Program-made: the position numbers and the translations under genes | The notes under the pieces: generated by a model | What the model was told of the DNA's origin: nothing | The model's input: the letters and a program-made list of their open reading frames with translations, nothing else | The model's database searches: none | Origin: G963664835 sp963664835 | GTDB lineage: Bacteria > Chloroflexota > UBA6077 > FW602-bin22 > JBCLEL01 | NCBI GenBank assembly: GCA_963664835.2 | Contig: CAXXUG010000001.1 | Span: forward strand, 1 to 64,000 | Reading direction: 5' to 3' | Length of the DNA stretch: 64,000 nucleotides | In this document: positions 17,567 through 27,021 of the stretch, one piece after another | Layout: each line of letters begins with the position of its first letter | How positions within the stretch are numbered: the first letter of the stretch is position 1

Positions 17567-17792
17567 AGCGGCTGATCCTTACAGATTGGTTTCCCGGGTG
17601 CTTGGCAACTCGCCCCATTGATCCCAAGATAATACAATTACGCTGCGGCCGGCAATTCTACCGGTCGCGCAGAACAGTTGCTCAGGAACTGAGAGATGAC
17701 CTTTGCTTCGAAGGAGACGCGCGCCGAAGTGAGTTCAAGCGAAGCCGATTGGGCCCAACTAATTTGCGCTTGCGGGATTAAACAGGACGGAT

Positions 17793-18905
17793 ATGGGGTC
17801 GATGCCGAACGATGAAATCGCCGGCCTTCGAGGTCAAGTAGACGAGATCGACCGCAGGTTGGTTGACCTCCTCAATCAACGTGCGCGAATCTCAATTGAG
17901 ATCGGCGACGCCAAACGTCAATCCGATCCGGCCGCCGTCGAGCCAGAGATATTTCAACCCGACCGGGAAGGCAGGGTTCTGACCAATGTCCAGGCGGCAA
18001 ACAAGGGCCCCTTGACCGACGAGGATCTGCGAGCGGTCTGGGCCGAAATCCTGTCCTCTTCGCGGAGCCTGCAGCGGCCTCTCGAGATTGGATACCTCGG
18101 GCCGCCGGCCACGTTTACCGAGGAGGCCGCTAAGCGGTGTTTTGGAAGCAGCGTCACTTACACGCCCTGCAACACCATCGCCGACGTTTTCTACGAGACA
18201 CATAAGCGGGCGTTGACCTACGGCGTCGTCCCGATCGAGAACTCCACCGAGGGCGCTGTCACTCACACAATGGACATGCTAGTCGAGAGCGAACTGCAGA
18301 TCTGCGGCGAGATCAGGCTTCCCGTCGCCCACTTCTTGCTCTCCAACGGTACTCTCGACCAAGTTCAAGAGGTTTACTCTCATCAGCAGGCGCTCGCCCA
18401 ATGCCGGCGATGGCTCTCGGCCCATCTGCCCTCTGCGAAGAGGATCGAGGCCTCCAGCACCGCGTTGGCTGCCCAAATGGCCCAGGAGCCGCACTCTGCC
18501 GCTATCTCCACCCTGACCGCGGCCAAACTATACAATCTCGATGTCATCGCCGAACACATCGAAGACTCCGCAAGCAATATCACCCGGTTCCTGGTGATAG
18601 GGTTGCACCGTGCCAACAGAAGCGGAGCCGACCGAACCGCCCTGGTGTTTTCGGTGCGCGACCGGGTAGGTGCCCTGCGTGACGCTCTCACGATATTCGC
18701 CTCCAGCCAAATAAACCTCACCCGGATCGAATCGCGGCCTTCACGCCGCCGGCTGTGGGACTACCTGTTCTTCGTCGACTTGGAGGGCCATCCGGAAGAC
18801 AACCACGTTGAAATGGCAATTGATCAGTTGGAGCAAGATTGTCCATTTGTCAAGGTTCTAGGTGCTTGGCCCCACGATTCTCTCGAGGGCCCCAGCAACG
18901 AGTGA
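17793..18905 (+). CDS. pheA: Bifunctional chorismate mutase / prephenate dehydratase
   Basis: A 370-residue P-protein of phenylalanine synthesis, converting chorismate to prephenate and then phenylpyruvate. Residues ~8-95 are an AroQ chorismate mutase (IAGLRGQVDEIDRRLVDLLN). Residues ~97-275 are the dehydratase (GYLGPPATFTEEAAKRCFG, GVVPIENSTEGAV and the TRF-containing SASNITRFLVIG). Residues ~288-365 are a Phe-binding ACT domain with ESRPSRRRLWDYLFFVD, which predicts feedback inhibition by phenylalanine. The ATG at 17793 has AGGACGG upstream. A tiny membrane-protein gene overlaps its stop, and aroK/aroB lie 3 kb downstream on the same strand. Confidence 0.95.
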   Translation: MGSMPNDEIAGLRGQVDEIDRRLVDLLNQRARISIEIGDAKRQSDPAAVEPEIFQPDREGRVLTNVQAANKGPLTDEDLRAVWAEILSSSRSLQRPLEIGYLGPPATFTEEAAKRCFGSSVTYTPCNTIADVFYETHKRALTYGVVPIENSTEGAVTHTMDMLVESELQICGEIRLPVAHFLLSNGTLDQVQEVYSHQQALAQCRRWLSAHLPSAKRIEASSTALAAQMAQEPHSAAISTLTAAKLYNLDVIAEHIEDSASNITRFLVIGLHRANRSGADRTALVFSVRDRVGALRDALTIFASSQINLTRIESRPSRRRLWDYLFFVDLEGHPEDNHVEMAIDQLEQDCPFVKVLGAWPHDSLEGPSNE

Positions 18906-19093
18906 TTCTAGCCGCCTTTAGACACGGTGCGATCGGCATTCTCGACGAGGTCCTGCTGTACGGCTTGATCGTCGTGATAATCGTAATCGTCGTCCTGTTG
19001 CTGCGCCCGAATCCTGCCTCGGGCGCATCGCGCGATGGCCAGCGCGCTCACAAGAAGGGCAGGCCTCCAATCGAGGGTCCAGGCGAGAATTGA
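18902..19093 (+). CDS. Small single-pass membrane protein coupled to pheA
   Basis: A 63-residue frame starting at a GTG that overlaps the pheA stop (GTGA). After about 14 residues it has a very hydrophobic helix (LLYGLIVVIIVIVVLLL), then a polar, basic tail (GQRAHKKGRPPIEGPGEN). This is the usual look of a small membrane anchor. The overlap and membrane helix argue for a real gene. No family is recognised and its role is unknown. Confidence 0.6.
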   Translation: MILAAFRHGAIGILDEVLLYGLIVVIIVIVVLLLRPNPASGASRDGQRAHKKGRPPIEGPGEN

Positions 19094-19549
19094 CGGTGCT
19101 GCAAGCGCTCACGGTGAAACCTGATTCCCAGTCTGTAATTTGACCGAAGGACACCGTAATGCTATAAAACCTTGGAACGACCGAAACGATCTGGCGCCCC
19201 CCAACTCTCACTTCAACGTGGGACATCGCCGGAGAGACGAGTACGTCGTCGCGCCGCGCGGATCGTGCGGCAAGTTGTGGGTACATCGGCGCGCGAACAA
19301 CAGGTTGCAAGTCAATCGAGAGGAGCAGCGCGTAAGCATTACACAAAGCCAATCGCGTTCGTGGGAACCCGCGAGCGGCCTGATTGAGCGACACCAATGG
19401 TTTTTTTGAGGCCGTGCTTTAGTGCGGTCGAGGGCCAACAGATACCACCCTAAGGAGGATTTTGCGTACACGTTTTGAGCAGTATCGCGCCGACTAAACC
19501 GATTGTACGCCATGAGCGCCTTCCAGGCGGCTCGAAGGAACTCGCGAAC
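19094..19549. other. Long non-coding gap before the glycosyltransferase gene
   Basis: About 456 bp. Short frames on both strands lack homology. The 3' part probably carries the 5' UTR and promoter of the next gene, but no convincing hexamers were seen. Nothing else is identified. Confidence 0.4.
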
Positions 19550-20617
19550 ATGCGCATTTTGTTCGCGGTGGGCTCTTGGGGCTTGGGGCACGCCACCCGT
19601 GACTTGCCTCTCATTGAAAGGCTATTGAGTGAGGGCAGCAATGTCACCGTGGTGTCCACCGACCGTGCTCTGACACTGCTGAAGCGAGAGCTTGGAACTC
19701 GTTGCGAGTTTATGGAGTGGCCCGACCTTCCAAAGTCGCTCGCCAGTTCCGCGCCACTGTCCTACGCCAAGTTCACGCTGAGCCTGCCACTGGCCTACAG
19801 AGCGATTATCGCTGAGCAGCGCCAGGTGAGAGGCCTGCTGCGTTACCGCAGATTCGATCGAATCGTGTCCGACAATCGCTATGGCATATACAGCAAGCAT
19901 GTGGACTCCTTCCAGCTCGTGCATGGCCTACGTTTCATTGCCCCAAAGCGCTATCGATGGCTCGAGATAATGTTCGAGTTCTTGAACTGGCGATTGTTCG
20001 GCCCCGTGAAAAAGTTCCTGGTGCCTGACTTTGAAGAAAACAGCCTCGCCGGCGATCTCAGCCACGGCATGCGTTTCTTCGACCCCTCGCGAGTGGAGTA
20101 TCTGGGAATTCTCTCCGGCTTGCGGCGATTGGACGTGCCCACGGACGTGGACTACTTCATCACCGTCTCCGGCCCCGAGCCTCAGCGCACTGTGATGGAG
20201 CGGCTCGTCTTGCAACAGGCGCCCCAGCTATCCGGCCGAGTGGTGATTGCACTGGGCAAACCCGAAAGCTCTGATGGTCCCCAGAGACTCGGCAATATCG
20301 AAGTCCATAATTTTCTGGACCGCCGGCGGCAGCAGGAGATTATGAATCGGTCGAAAATGGTCATCTGCCGGTCGGGCTATACGACCCTGATGGAGTTGGC
20401 CGAGCTTGGGAAGCTGGCGATGCTGGTTCCCACTCCCGGCCAGACCGAGCAGGAGTACCTCGCCCGCTACCATCACTTTGGCGGTCGCTTCTACAGCGTT
20501 ACTCAGAAGAATATGAACCTCAAGTCCGACGTAGGCTTGGCCACAAGGTATCCAGGCTACAATCCTACTCATTACACCGAGGAATCGGTCGCCAGGTTTA
20601 TCGAAGCCATCTCCTGA
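19550..20617 (+). CDS. MurG/UGT-like (GT-B) glycosyltransferase
   Basis: A 355-residue GT-B-fold glycosyltransferase. The N-terminal MRILFAVGSWGLGHATRDLP carries the glycine-rich sugar-acceptor loop of MurG/UGT enzymes. The C-terminal half holds the nucleotide-sugar binding motif (MVICRSGYTTLMELAELGK and PTPGQTEQEYLARY). The ATG at 19550 has AAGGAA 10 bp upstream; an earlier in-frame start at 19475 adds 25 residues unlike the family. It probably acts at the cytoplasmic membrane in glycolipid or cell-surface glycan synthesis. The donor sugar and acceptor are unknown. Confidence 0.82.
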   Translation: MRILFAVGSWGLGHATRDLPLIERLLSEGSNVTVVSTDRALTLLKRELGTRCEFMEWPDLPKSLASSAPLSYAKFTLSLPLAYRAIIAEQRQVRGLLRYRRFDRIVSDNRYGIYSKHVDSFQLVHGLRFIAPKRYRWLEIMFEFLNWRLFGPVKKFLVPDFEENSLAGDLSHGMRFFDPSRVEYLGILSGLRRLDVPTDVDYFITVSGPEPQRTVMERLVLQQAPQLSGRVVIALGKPESSDGPQRLGNIEVHNFLDRRRQQEIMNRSKMVICRSGYTTLMELAELGKLAMLVPTPGQTEQEYLARYHHFGGRFYSVTQKNMNLKSDVGLATRYPGYNPTHYTEESVARFIEAIS

Positions 20618-20675
20618 GGACCTCTACCGAATCGACGACCTGGCGTGATCCAATCCCCCAGTTTGGAGGAATTCT

Positions 20676-21707
20676 ATGCCCGCAGATTTCGTGGACCTAC
20701 GCAGCGACACGGTAACACTACCCCCACCCGGTATGCGGGATGCAATCTACGATGCCGCTTTGGGCGACGATGTATTCGGCGAGGATCCCAGCGTGAACAG
20801 GTTGGAAACTATGGCGGCCGAGCGCCTTGGCAAGGATGCGGCCGTGCTGGTCACCAGCGGAACCATGGGCAACCTCATTGGGGTTTTGAGCAACGCCGAC
20901 CGCGGCGATGAGGTCATTGTCGGCGAGTTAGCCCACGTCCTGTTGTATGAGGTGGCCGGCGTAGCGGCCATTGGCGGTGTCCAGCTCAGGCCAGTGTCAT
21001 CCCCCGGCGGCAAACTCGATCTCAACGACGTGGAGTCCACGATTCGCGGTAAGAACGTCCATCTCCCTCCCACCGCGCTAGTTTGCGTTGAGAATACCCA
21101 CAATCGGTTTGGCGGGGCCGTTCTAGAGCTGGCCTATATGGATGAGCTTGAGTCGTTGGCTCGGAGTAATGGCCTGAAAGTCCACCTGGATGGCGCTCGC
21201 ATATTCAACGCTTCGGTAGCGCTTGGCGTGGATGTAACCGCCCTCACCGCCGCCGCGGATACCGTGACGTTCTGCCTTTCGAAGGGTTTGTCCTGCCCGG
21301 TCGGGTCTGTACTGTGCGGCGATGAGGAAACCATCGGGCGCGCCCGTAGGATCCGCAAGATGCTGGGCGCCGGTATGCGCCAGGCCGGCATAATTGCGGC
21401 GGCCGGCATCTACGCGCTCGAAAACATGGTCGACCGGCTGGAGGAAGATCACGCGAACGCCCGCCGGTTGGCCGAGGCTTTGGCCCCACTTCCGGGTCTG
21501 AACATAGACTTGGAGACGGTGCAGTCCAACATTCTGATATTCGACCTGACCGGCGAGGTCTCCGCCGAGGAGTTCGCAGGCCGGATGGCCGACGAGAACG
21601 TCAGATTCAACCCGATCGGGCCCACACAGGTGCGCATGGTCACCCACTATGGTATTGAGCAATCGGATATCGACATCGCGATCGATGCGGCCCGGCGGGT
21701 ATTGTGA
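20676..21707 (+). CDS. ltaE: Low-specificity L-threonine aldolase
   Basis: A 343-residue PLP-dependent beta-eliminating lyase/threonine aldolase, cleaving L-threonine or L-allo-threonine to glycine and acetaldehyde. Hallmarks are DLRSDTVTLP at the N-terminus, DDVFGEDPSVNRLE, the HLDGARIFNA strand and the PLP lysine in FCLSKGLSCPVGS. The length is normal. A GGAGGA site precedes the ATG. It sits between the glycosyltransferase and aroK, 10 bp before aroK, and is likely co-transcribed with aroKB. Confidence 0.92.
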   Translation: MPADFVDLRSDTVTLPPPGMRDAIYDAALGDDVFGEDPSVNRLETMAAERLGKDAAVLVTSGTMGNLIGVLSNADRGDEVIVGELAHVLLYEVAGVAAIGGVQLRPVSSPGGKLDLNDVESTIRGKNVHLPPTALVCVENTHNRFGGAVLELAYMDELESLARSNGLKVHLDGARIFNASVALGVDVTALTAAADTVTFCLSKGLSCPVGSVLCGDEETIGRARRIRKMLGAGMRQAGIIAAAGIYALENMVDRLEEDHANARRLAEALAPLPGLNIDLETVQSNILIFDLTGEVSAEEFAGRMADENVRFNPIGPTQVRMVTHYGIEQSDIDIAIDAARRVL

Positions 21708-21717
21708 CCTGCGAGTG

Positions 21718-22239
21718 ATGGTCAACAACCTGATAATCGTCGGCTTCAGTGGCTCAGGCAAGACATCCGTCGGACGCATTCTCGCGGACCGGCTGGGATG
21801 GCGATTCGTCGACTCCGACGACGAGATTTTCCACGAGCAAGGAATGTCGATCGCCCAGATCTTCGCCGCACACGGTGAAGATCGCTTCCGCTCACTCGAG
21901 CGCGATATGATAGCGAGACTGTGCGAAGACTCCCGGCAGGTCATCAGCGTGGGAGGAGGCACAATCGTCGACCAGTACAACAAACGCGTAATGCTGGATC
22001 AAAACTACGTGGTTCGACTCGTCGCATCACCTCGGACCATACTCCGCAGGCTGTCGAATACTAATCTGAGCGAGCGCCCTATGCTGACCTCCTCCGATCC
22101 TCTTGGCCGGATTTCACGGCTATTGGCGGACCGCGAGGAGCACTACGGCGCCGCCCATCTCCAGGTAGATACCGAAGGCATGACGCCGGCTGAGGTGGCC
22201 GACAGCGTCCTCTACGCGACGAAGGGGATTGTGAATTGA
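21718..22239 (+). CDS. aroK: Shikimate kinase
   Basis: A 173-residue shikimate kinase, phosphorylating shikimate at O3 with ATP. The Walker A is GFSGSGKTSVGR, the shikimate-binding DSDDEI and FRSLE follow, then SVGGGTIVD (glycine-rich loop) and the LID region LSERPML. The ATG at 21718 (MVNNLIIVGFSGSGKTS) matches the usual N-terminus. Its stop overlaps the aroB start as TTGA. Together with aroB and pheA it supplies part of the aromatic pathway. Confidence 0.94.
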   Translation: MVNNLIIVGFSGSGKTSVGRILADRLGWRFVDSDDEIFHEQGMSIAQIFAAHGEDRFRSLERDMIARLCEDSRQVISVGGGTIVDQYNKRVMLDQNYVVRLVASPRTILRRLSNTNLSERPMLTSSDPLGRISRLLADREEHYGAAHLQVDTEGMTPAEVADSVLYATKGIVN

Positions 22240-23324
22240 ACAGCTACCGTGTCGGCGACCGGGTAATGCACATGCTTGGGCCCGAAATGCGGTCCGTCGG
22301 ACTCAACGGCCGGGCATTCCTGATCACCGACGAAAACCTCCACGACTCACATGGCAAAGATGCGCTGGGTAGTCTCGCGCAGGCGGAGTTCCGGCCGGAG
22401 TTGCTTGTGCTGCCGGCTGGCGAACCTACCAAGTCGTTCGAGGCTGCCCAGCGGATATATGAGTGGCTGGCCGACCAACACGCCGAGCGCAGCGACAACA
22501 TAGTAGCGCTTGGCGGCGGCGTAGTTGGCGACGTGGCGGGCTTCGCCGCCGCTACCTATCTGCGCGGGTTGTCGCTCGTCCAGGTGCCGACGACGCTCTT
22601 GGCTATGGTGGATAGCGCGATCGGCGGAAAGGTGGCCGTGAATCTGTCAAGGGGCAAGAACCTCGTCGGGGCGTTCCATCAGCCTCGACTGATATTCGCC
22701 GACGTAAACACGCTGCGCTCGCTGCCCCAGCGTGACATATCCAGTGGTTGGGCGGAGGCGATAAAGTGCGCGATGATCTTCGATCCGGAGTTGCTGCGGA
22801 TCCTCACTCGGGAGTCGAATGCTCTCCTTGCCCTGACTAGCGATAGGCTGGTCGAGGTAATCGAGCGTTGCGCCCGCCACAAGATCTCCGTTGTAGAGCA
22901 GGACGAGAAAGAGGCCGGCCTGCGCATGGTGCTCAACTATGGTCACACCATCGGCCATGCCTTGGAGGCGGCCTTGGGATATGGCGCCCTATTGCACGGC
23001 GAGGCGGTGGCGATTGGCATGATGGGGGCCGCGAGCATCGCTGTTCGAACCAAGGGGCTGGATGAGCAGGTGGTGCGACGACAACGGGACACGTTGACCG
23101 CATTTCGTTTGCCGACCAGATTGCCTACCGAACTGCTGGGCCGGACTTCAGTTGACGAGGTCCTCGCCTCGATCACACTCGACAAGAAGGTGCGTAACAG
23201 GTCTGTCCGATGGATTCTTCTCGACGATTTGGGCAAGACCCGGATAGACGCCGGCGTCCCTGCCGAATTGGTACGCCAGGTTGTGAGCGAGCTAATCTCG
23301 CCGCCGGCGGGCTCAGCCGGCTAG
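22236..23324 (+). CDS. aroB: 3-dehydroquinate synthase
   Basis: A 362-residue AroB, the NAD- and Zn-dependent enzyme converting DAHP to 3-dehydroquinate. Motifs include GEPTKSFEAAQRIYEWL, ALGGGVVGDVAGFAAATYLRG, QVPTTLLAMVDSAIGGKVAV and GRGK-like NLSRGKNLVGAFHQP. The metal ligands are expected around LNYGHTIGHALEAALGYG and LLHGEAVAIGM. The TTG start overlaps the aroK stop. The 3' end overlaps the convergent DUF362 gene by 12 bp. Confidence 0.95.
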   Translation: MNSYRVGDRVMHMLGPEMRSVGLNGRAFLITDENLHDSHGKDALGSLAQAEFRPELLVLPAGEPTKSFEAAQRIYEWLADQHAERSDNIVALGGGVVGDVAGFAAATYLRGLSLVQVPTTLLAMVDSAIGGKVAVNLSRGKNLVGAFHQPRLIFADVNTLRSLPQRDISSGWAEAIKCAMIFDPELLRILTRESNALLALTSDRLVEVIERCARHKISVVEQDEKEAGLRMVLNYGHTIGHALEAALGYGALLHGEAVAIGMMGAASIAVRTKGLDEQVVRRQRDTLTAFRLPTRLPTELLGRTSVDEVLASITLDKKVRNRSVRWILLDDLGKTRIDAGVPAELVRQVVSELISPPAGSAG

Positions 23325-24530
23325 ATACGCCTCGATCTTTTCGACCTGCTCCTCTTCGGGCAGCACTTGGGTCAGGAATCCCCTGCGAAAATCAGGGTTG
23401 AAGTGACGTTGTGCCGCGGCTTCCGCCGGCGTGTCGACCACCAATGCGACCTTTCCTTCAACCAGTAAGATGTATTTCCCCGAGTATTTCTGCACTAGTC
23501 TGCTTCGTTGCTCCAGGTACGCCCGCGCCTGGTCGAGCGACTCTCGCTTGTGCAGTTCCGCGTGCTCACCGGTAAAGTAGAGCCTCGGCTCGAACTGTCC
23601 CGAGAGGGCGTCAACATGGTCTCCAACTGTGTCGATGTCGTCCGGATCCAGCGTGCCCAACCCGGCTCCCGCGGCCAGCTTCAGATGATTCTCGGCCATC
23701 GAGAATGGCGGGTCCGGGTAGTCGGCCGTGGGATCGAACCCCATGATTTGCGTCCCGACGCTATCGGTGGCGACCGGATCAGTGCCCACCAGCAATACCT
23801 CCGACTCGACCGGCTCACCTCGCTGGCTGTGGGTAGCTCCGACGATTCCGTCGACTACCTGCAGGACGTTCGGGAAGGTTAGGTTTACGTCGACGAAAAC
23901 CCGCATCAGGCGAAACGTGTTCTGGTGCATCAGACTGCGGGTGAGGTCGCCGTACTTCCTTCGCGCCAGCAGACCGAACATGTTCTTCAATGACAGGGTC
24001 ACGCCGGCGGAGTTATGACACTTCAGTTTGCCGATCGAAACGAAGCAGTCGGTCGCGGCGACTTCTTCCCTCACAAACAGCCGTCTCTGGTTCAGCCCAT
24101 TTTCCGGCACCGGCACGTCGACGAGCGCACCCCCGTTGAAGTCTATGAGTCGCAGGTCGTACCGCTTCGCTATGCCGTGGCAATCCATGCACCCGAAAAC
24201 GTCATCGGCGTTCCGATCGTCGCGAAGGTCCAACCCGTCGCCCAGATAAACCGTCGCGCGTGGGTTGGCCTTGCGTACGACGGCGGCGACCGCCTCGATG
24301 ACCTGGGGATCGGAGTCGTGTACCGGCCGGCCTCTATAAGTCACCAGATGGGCGGAGGAAGTCGTGTTCATCGCCCCGACAAAGTTTGGTTTGAGAATGA
24401 TGGACTTCGCTGTCCTCAAACTGTCGGGAAGGCCGCCGGCCAGTTCGATCGCGTCTTCGACCGTCTCTTGTACAACCTCGCGGTCGCTCTCGACGAGGCA
24501 TCGCCGCACCGCGACCTTAGGCTTCGCCAT
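23313..24530 (-). CDS. DUF362 family protein
   Basis: A 405-residue DUF362 protein. Family-typical segments include SIILKPNFVG, HDSDPQVIEAVAAVVRKA, CFVSIGKLKCHNSAGVTLS and LLVGTDPVATDSVGTQIMGF. The fold resembles lactate racemase/LarA-like or iron-sulfur-associated proteins, but the biochemical role is not established; Cys residues in FGCMDCHG could bind a metal. The ATG at 24530 (MAKPKVAVRRCLVESD) fits the family better than the upstream GTG at 24590. It is convergent with aroB, overlapping by 12 bp. Confidence 0.82.
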   Translation of the reverse strand: MAKPKVAVRRCLVESDREVVQETVEDAIELAGGLPDSLRTAKSIILKPNFVGAMNTTSSAHLVTYRGRPVHDSDPQVIEAVAAVVRKANPRATVYLGDGLDLRDDRNADDVFGCMDCHGIAKRYDLRLIDFNGGALVDVPVPENGLNQRRLFVREEVAATDCFVSIGKLKCHNSAGVTLSLKNMFGLLARRKYGDLTRSLMHQNTFRLMRVFVDVNLTFPNVLQVVDGIVGATHSQRGEPVESEVLLVGTDPVATDSVGTQIMGFDPTADYPDPPFSMAENHLKLAAGAGLGTLDPDDIDTVGDHVDALSGQFEPRLYFTGEHAELHKRESLDQARAYLEQRSRLVQKYSGKYILLVEGKVALVVDTPAEAAAQRHFNPDFRRGFLTQVLPEEEQVEKIEAYLAG

Positions 24531-24671
24531 CCGTACTGTCCCCCGAGTGGGTTGTGCCCAATTATGCCCCAAGGGCTCGATAGCTGTCACAAATTGTTCG
24601 AGCCGGCGTAGTGTGTTTGCCGACTTGTGGACATCAACGAAAACCTCTGCCGGATATTCCCCGGCCTATGG

Positions 24672-25532
24672 CTATTGCCCCGTCTCGGATTGCATTTCAT
24701 CTGGGACTTGGCGCAATGGGTCGTCGACGGTCACGTATAGCTCGAAGCTGGTCAGCGAGGTGAATTCCCGGTTGCCGTAGTTCGAAAGCACACGCAGCAT
24801 TGCGAAACTGGCCGGCGCGGTCTCGAATGTGAACCGTTGAATCTCCGGCCGCTGTTCGGCCGTCCAACGCCCGACGGATTGCCATGGGCCATCAGGACTC
24901 TCGGTTGAGAGCAGCACCTCAAAGTCCTTGACGTAGGAGTCGACCGGTTCGGTTGGATGATTGCTCAGAATCACCTTGTCCGGGGTCAGACGATCCGTAA
25001 GCTGTACTACTATCTCCTGCGGAAAACTCACGTCAGCCGATCGCCAACCCTCGAAATTGGGACCGTGGTATTCGTCTATCAATCTTCCGGCATCATGGTC
25101 CGTACGCTCCGACGTTGCGTTCACAACCACGGCGCCCAGGACGGTCGTCGTCGCATTGATGCCCTCCTCGGTGGTGAAATTGCCGGTCATTGCGTAGCGA
25201 AAACGGGCAAGCTCCTCCGGCGTAAGCTCTATGTCGAGGTTGTCTCGCAGGATAAAGAACCCGCCCCCGAAGAGGCCGGCGAATACGACGATTCCGATTA
25301 TCGTGTTTCTCAAACTGATCAGGCTCTGTAACACCCTTTCTCGGGGCGTCAACCGCATTTGGTCGGCCATCTCGAGCTCGTTCCGGCACGTCTCGCAAAT
25401 CACGTCCAGATCGCCGTACTGGTGTTTGCACTCGTCGCACAGGGGTCGGCGGCAGCGTTGGCAGTACTCTGTGGCCGGACGGTGTGGATGCAAGTGGCAC
25501 TGATGCCGAGCCTCTAGGTTCGCGCGGATCAT
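24672..25532 (-). CDS. B-box zinc-finger membrane protein with F5/8-type C (discoidin-like) domain
   Basis: A 286-residue protein. Residues ~10-50 form a B-box-type zinc finger (CHLHPHRPATEYCQRCRRPL then CDECKHQYGDLDVICETC). A membrane helix follows at about 75-97 (IIGIVVFAGLFGGGFFILRD). The C-terminal ~160 residues resemble a discoidin/F5-8C carbohydrate-binding-type beta sandwich (GWRSADVSFPQEIVVQLTD, VKDFEVLLSTESPDGPWQSV). Predicted topology is a cytoplasmic zinc finger and an outside ligand-binding domain. This is a rare arrangement; the function is unknown. Confidence 0.7.
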   Translation of the reverse strand: MIRANLEARHQCHLHPHRPATEYCQRCRRPLCDECKHQYGDLDVICETCRNELEMADQMRLTPRERVLQSLISLRNTIIGIVVFAGLFGGGFFILRDNLDIELTPEELARFRYAMTGNFTTEEGINATTTVLGAVVVNATSERTDHDAGRLIDEYHGPNFEGWRSADVSFPQEIVVQLTDRLTPDKVILSNHPTEPVDSYVKDFEVLLSTESPDGPWQSVGRWTAEQRPEIQRFTFETAPASFAMLRVLSNYGNREFTSLTSFELYVTVDDPLRQVPDEMQSETGQ

Positions 25533-25851
25533 TTCTTGTCTTCCGAGATTCTGGTTCTTGCCATATCAAACGCGATGATCTTCAAAAAGATTGTAACCCA
25601 GCCAACGCGGTGTTCGCCTTTTTTTGATCCGGCCGCCCACGCGTGTCCTCAAGACAATCGTCGCCGGCGGAAGAGGCCGAGTTGTTATACTCACCGCAGT
25701 TGCCGGCCCAAGGACATGGCGGAGCATTGCGATGTATGCCCGGACGAATTCCAGAGAGCCGGCATTCAAGGTGCGCACAATTCCGACGAGTCCGCGATCA
25801 GAATATCGTTTTCGTAGGCTTCGTGGGACATATACGTAGTAGAGGTGTCAG
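25533..25851. other. Divergent intergenic region with possible -10 box
   Basis: About 319 bp between the divergent B-box protein and Gfo/Idh/MocA genes. A TATACT hexamer at 25686-25691 on the plus strand could be a -10 element for the downstream gene, but its -35 partner is poor. A T7 run lies at about 25618-25625. No gene is recognised. Confidence 0.4.
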
Positions 25852-26919
25852 ATGGCCAGCAAAAAGGCGAGAGTTGCGGTAATAGGCACTGGTTGGTGGG
25901 CTACGACCGCCCATATTCCCGGCCTCCTGGCGAACGGAGGCGCGGATCTGGTTGCCCTGTGCGACGCAGATCCGGCGAGGCTGGACCGCGCGGCAGACAA
26001 ATACCAGGTTGAAAGCAAATACGGCGACGTGCACAGCTTGCTCGATTCGGAGCAGTTGGACGGCGTCGTCGTGGCGACTACTCCCGCTACCCACTACGAC
26101 GTGGCGAAGACCTGCCTCGAACGCGGTCTTCACACTATGATCGAAAAACCGATGGTGTCAAAGAGTTCCCAGGCGCGTGAGTTGCTCCATATCGCGCAGA
26201 AGAACGATCGGCAAATCATCGTCGGCTACCCCTGGCATTTCACGGAGCACACTCGCCAGGCCCGGGAGCTAGTCCAGGCCGGCGAGTTGGGCGAGATTCA
26301 GTTCGTCACTTCGATATTCGCCTCGATGGTAATCGAGTTCTACCGACGCAACCCCGCGGCGTATAAACCGGTATTCGACTTCCCTGTCCACGCCCCTACC
26401 GACGCGTCCGCTGCGGATACAAGCTTCGCCTCCGGCGGACAGGGGCAGATCCAGATTACCCACTCCTCCGGAATGATGTTCTGGGTGTCCGGGTTGAGAG
26501 CCCGCAGCGTATCGGCGTTCATGAACAATTACGACGTGGACGTCGATCTGGTCGATGGCATCAGCGTTCAGTTCGAAGGTGGCGCGGTCGGAATTGTCGG
26601 CAGTACCGGCAACGTCGGCGTAGGCGATGGCGGGCAACACGAGCTGCGCATCTATGGCTCCAAGGCTTACCTGATCATGGAGTTGATCAATGGCACCACA
26701 TTGGTCCGCTACCACGACGGCAAGGAGACGCGTTTGGAGCCACTTGCCGAGACTGATCGTTATCCAATGTTCGCGACCGCCGGCAATCTCGTGGATGTGA
26801 TAAACGGCACGGATGTCAATCGGTCGCCCGGCGAGGTTGGCCTCAGGGTTGTGGAGTTCTTGGAGGCTTCCTACCGGTCTGCGGCCAAAGGCGCCACGGT
26901 GCCGGTCGAGAGAGGCTGA
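25852..26919 (+). CDS. Gfo/Idh/MocA family NAD(P)-dependent oxidoreductase
   Basis: A 355-residue dehydrogenase. The N-terminal Rossmann fold has VAVIGTGWWATTAHIPGLLA; the family's EKP motif is in TMIEKPMVSKSSQARELL. The C-terminal substrate domain carries IYGSKAYLIMELING. Such enzymes oxidise or reduce sugars, inositol or related compounds with NAD(P); the substrate is unknown. An AGAGGTG site precedes the ATG. The VOC gene follows 100 bp downstream on the same strand. Confidence 0.9.
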   Translation: MASKKARVAVIGTGWWATTAHIPGLLANGGADLVALCDADPARLDRAADKYQVESKYGDVHSLLDSEQLDGVVVATTPATHYDVAKTCLERGLHTMIEKPMVSKSSQARELLHIAQKNDRQIIVGYPWHFTEHTRQARELVQAGELGEIQFVTSIFASMVIEFYRRNPAAYKPVFDFPVHAPTDASAADTSFASGGQGQIQITHSSGMMFWVSGLRARSVSAFMNNYDVDVDLVDGISVQFEGGAVGIVGSTGNVGVGDGGQHELRIYGSKAYLIMELINGTTLVRYHDGKETRLEPLAETDRYPMFATAGNLVDVINGTDVNRSPGEVGLRVVEFLEASYRSAAKGATVPVERG

Positions 26920-27021
26920 TAGACTCGGCTCTCCGGTCGAGTATCTGCCCGAATACGCTCCACATTGAACGTCCTTCGATCCTGGTGAGCAACAATAGAA
27001 AAGAAGGGTGCAGAGATCGCC

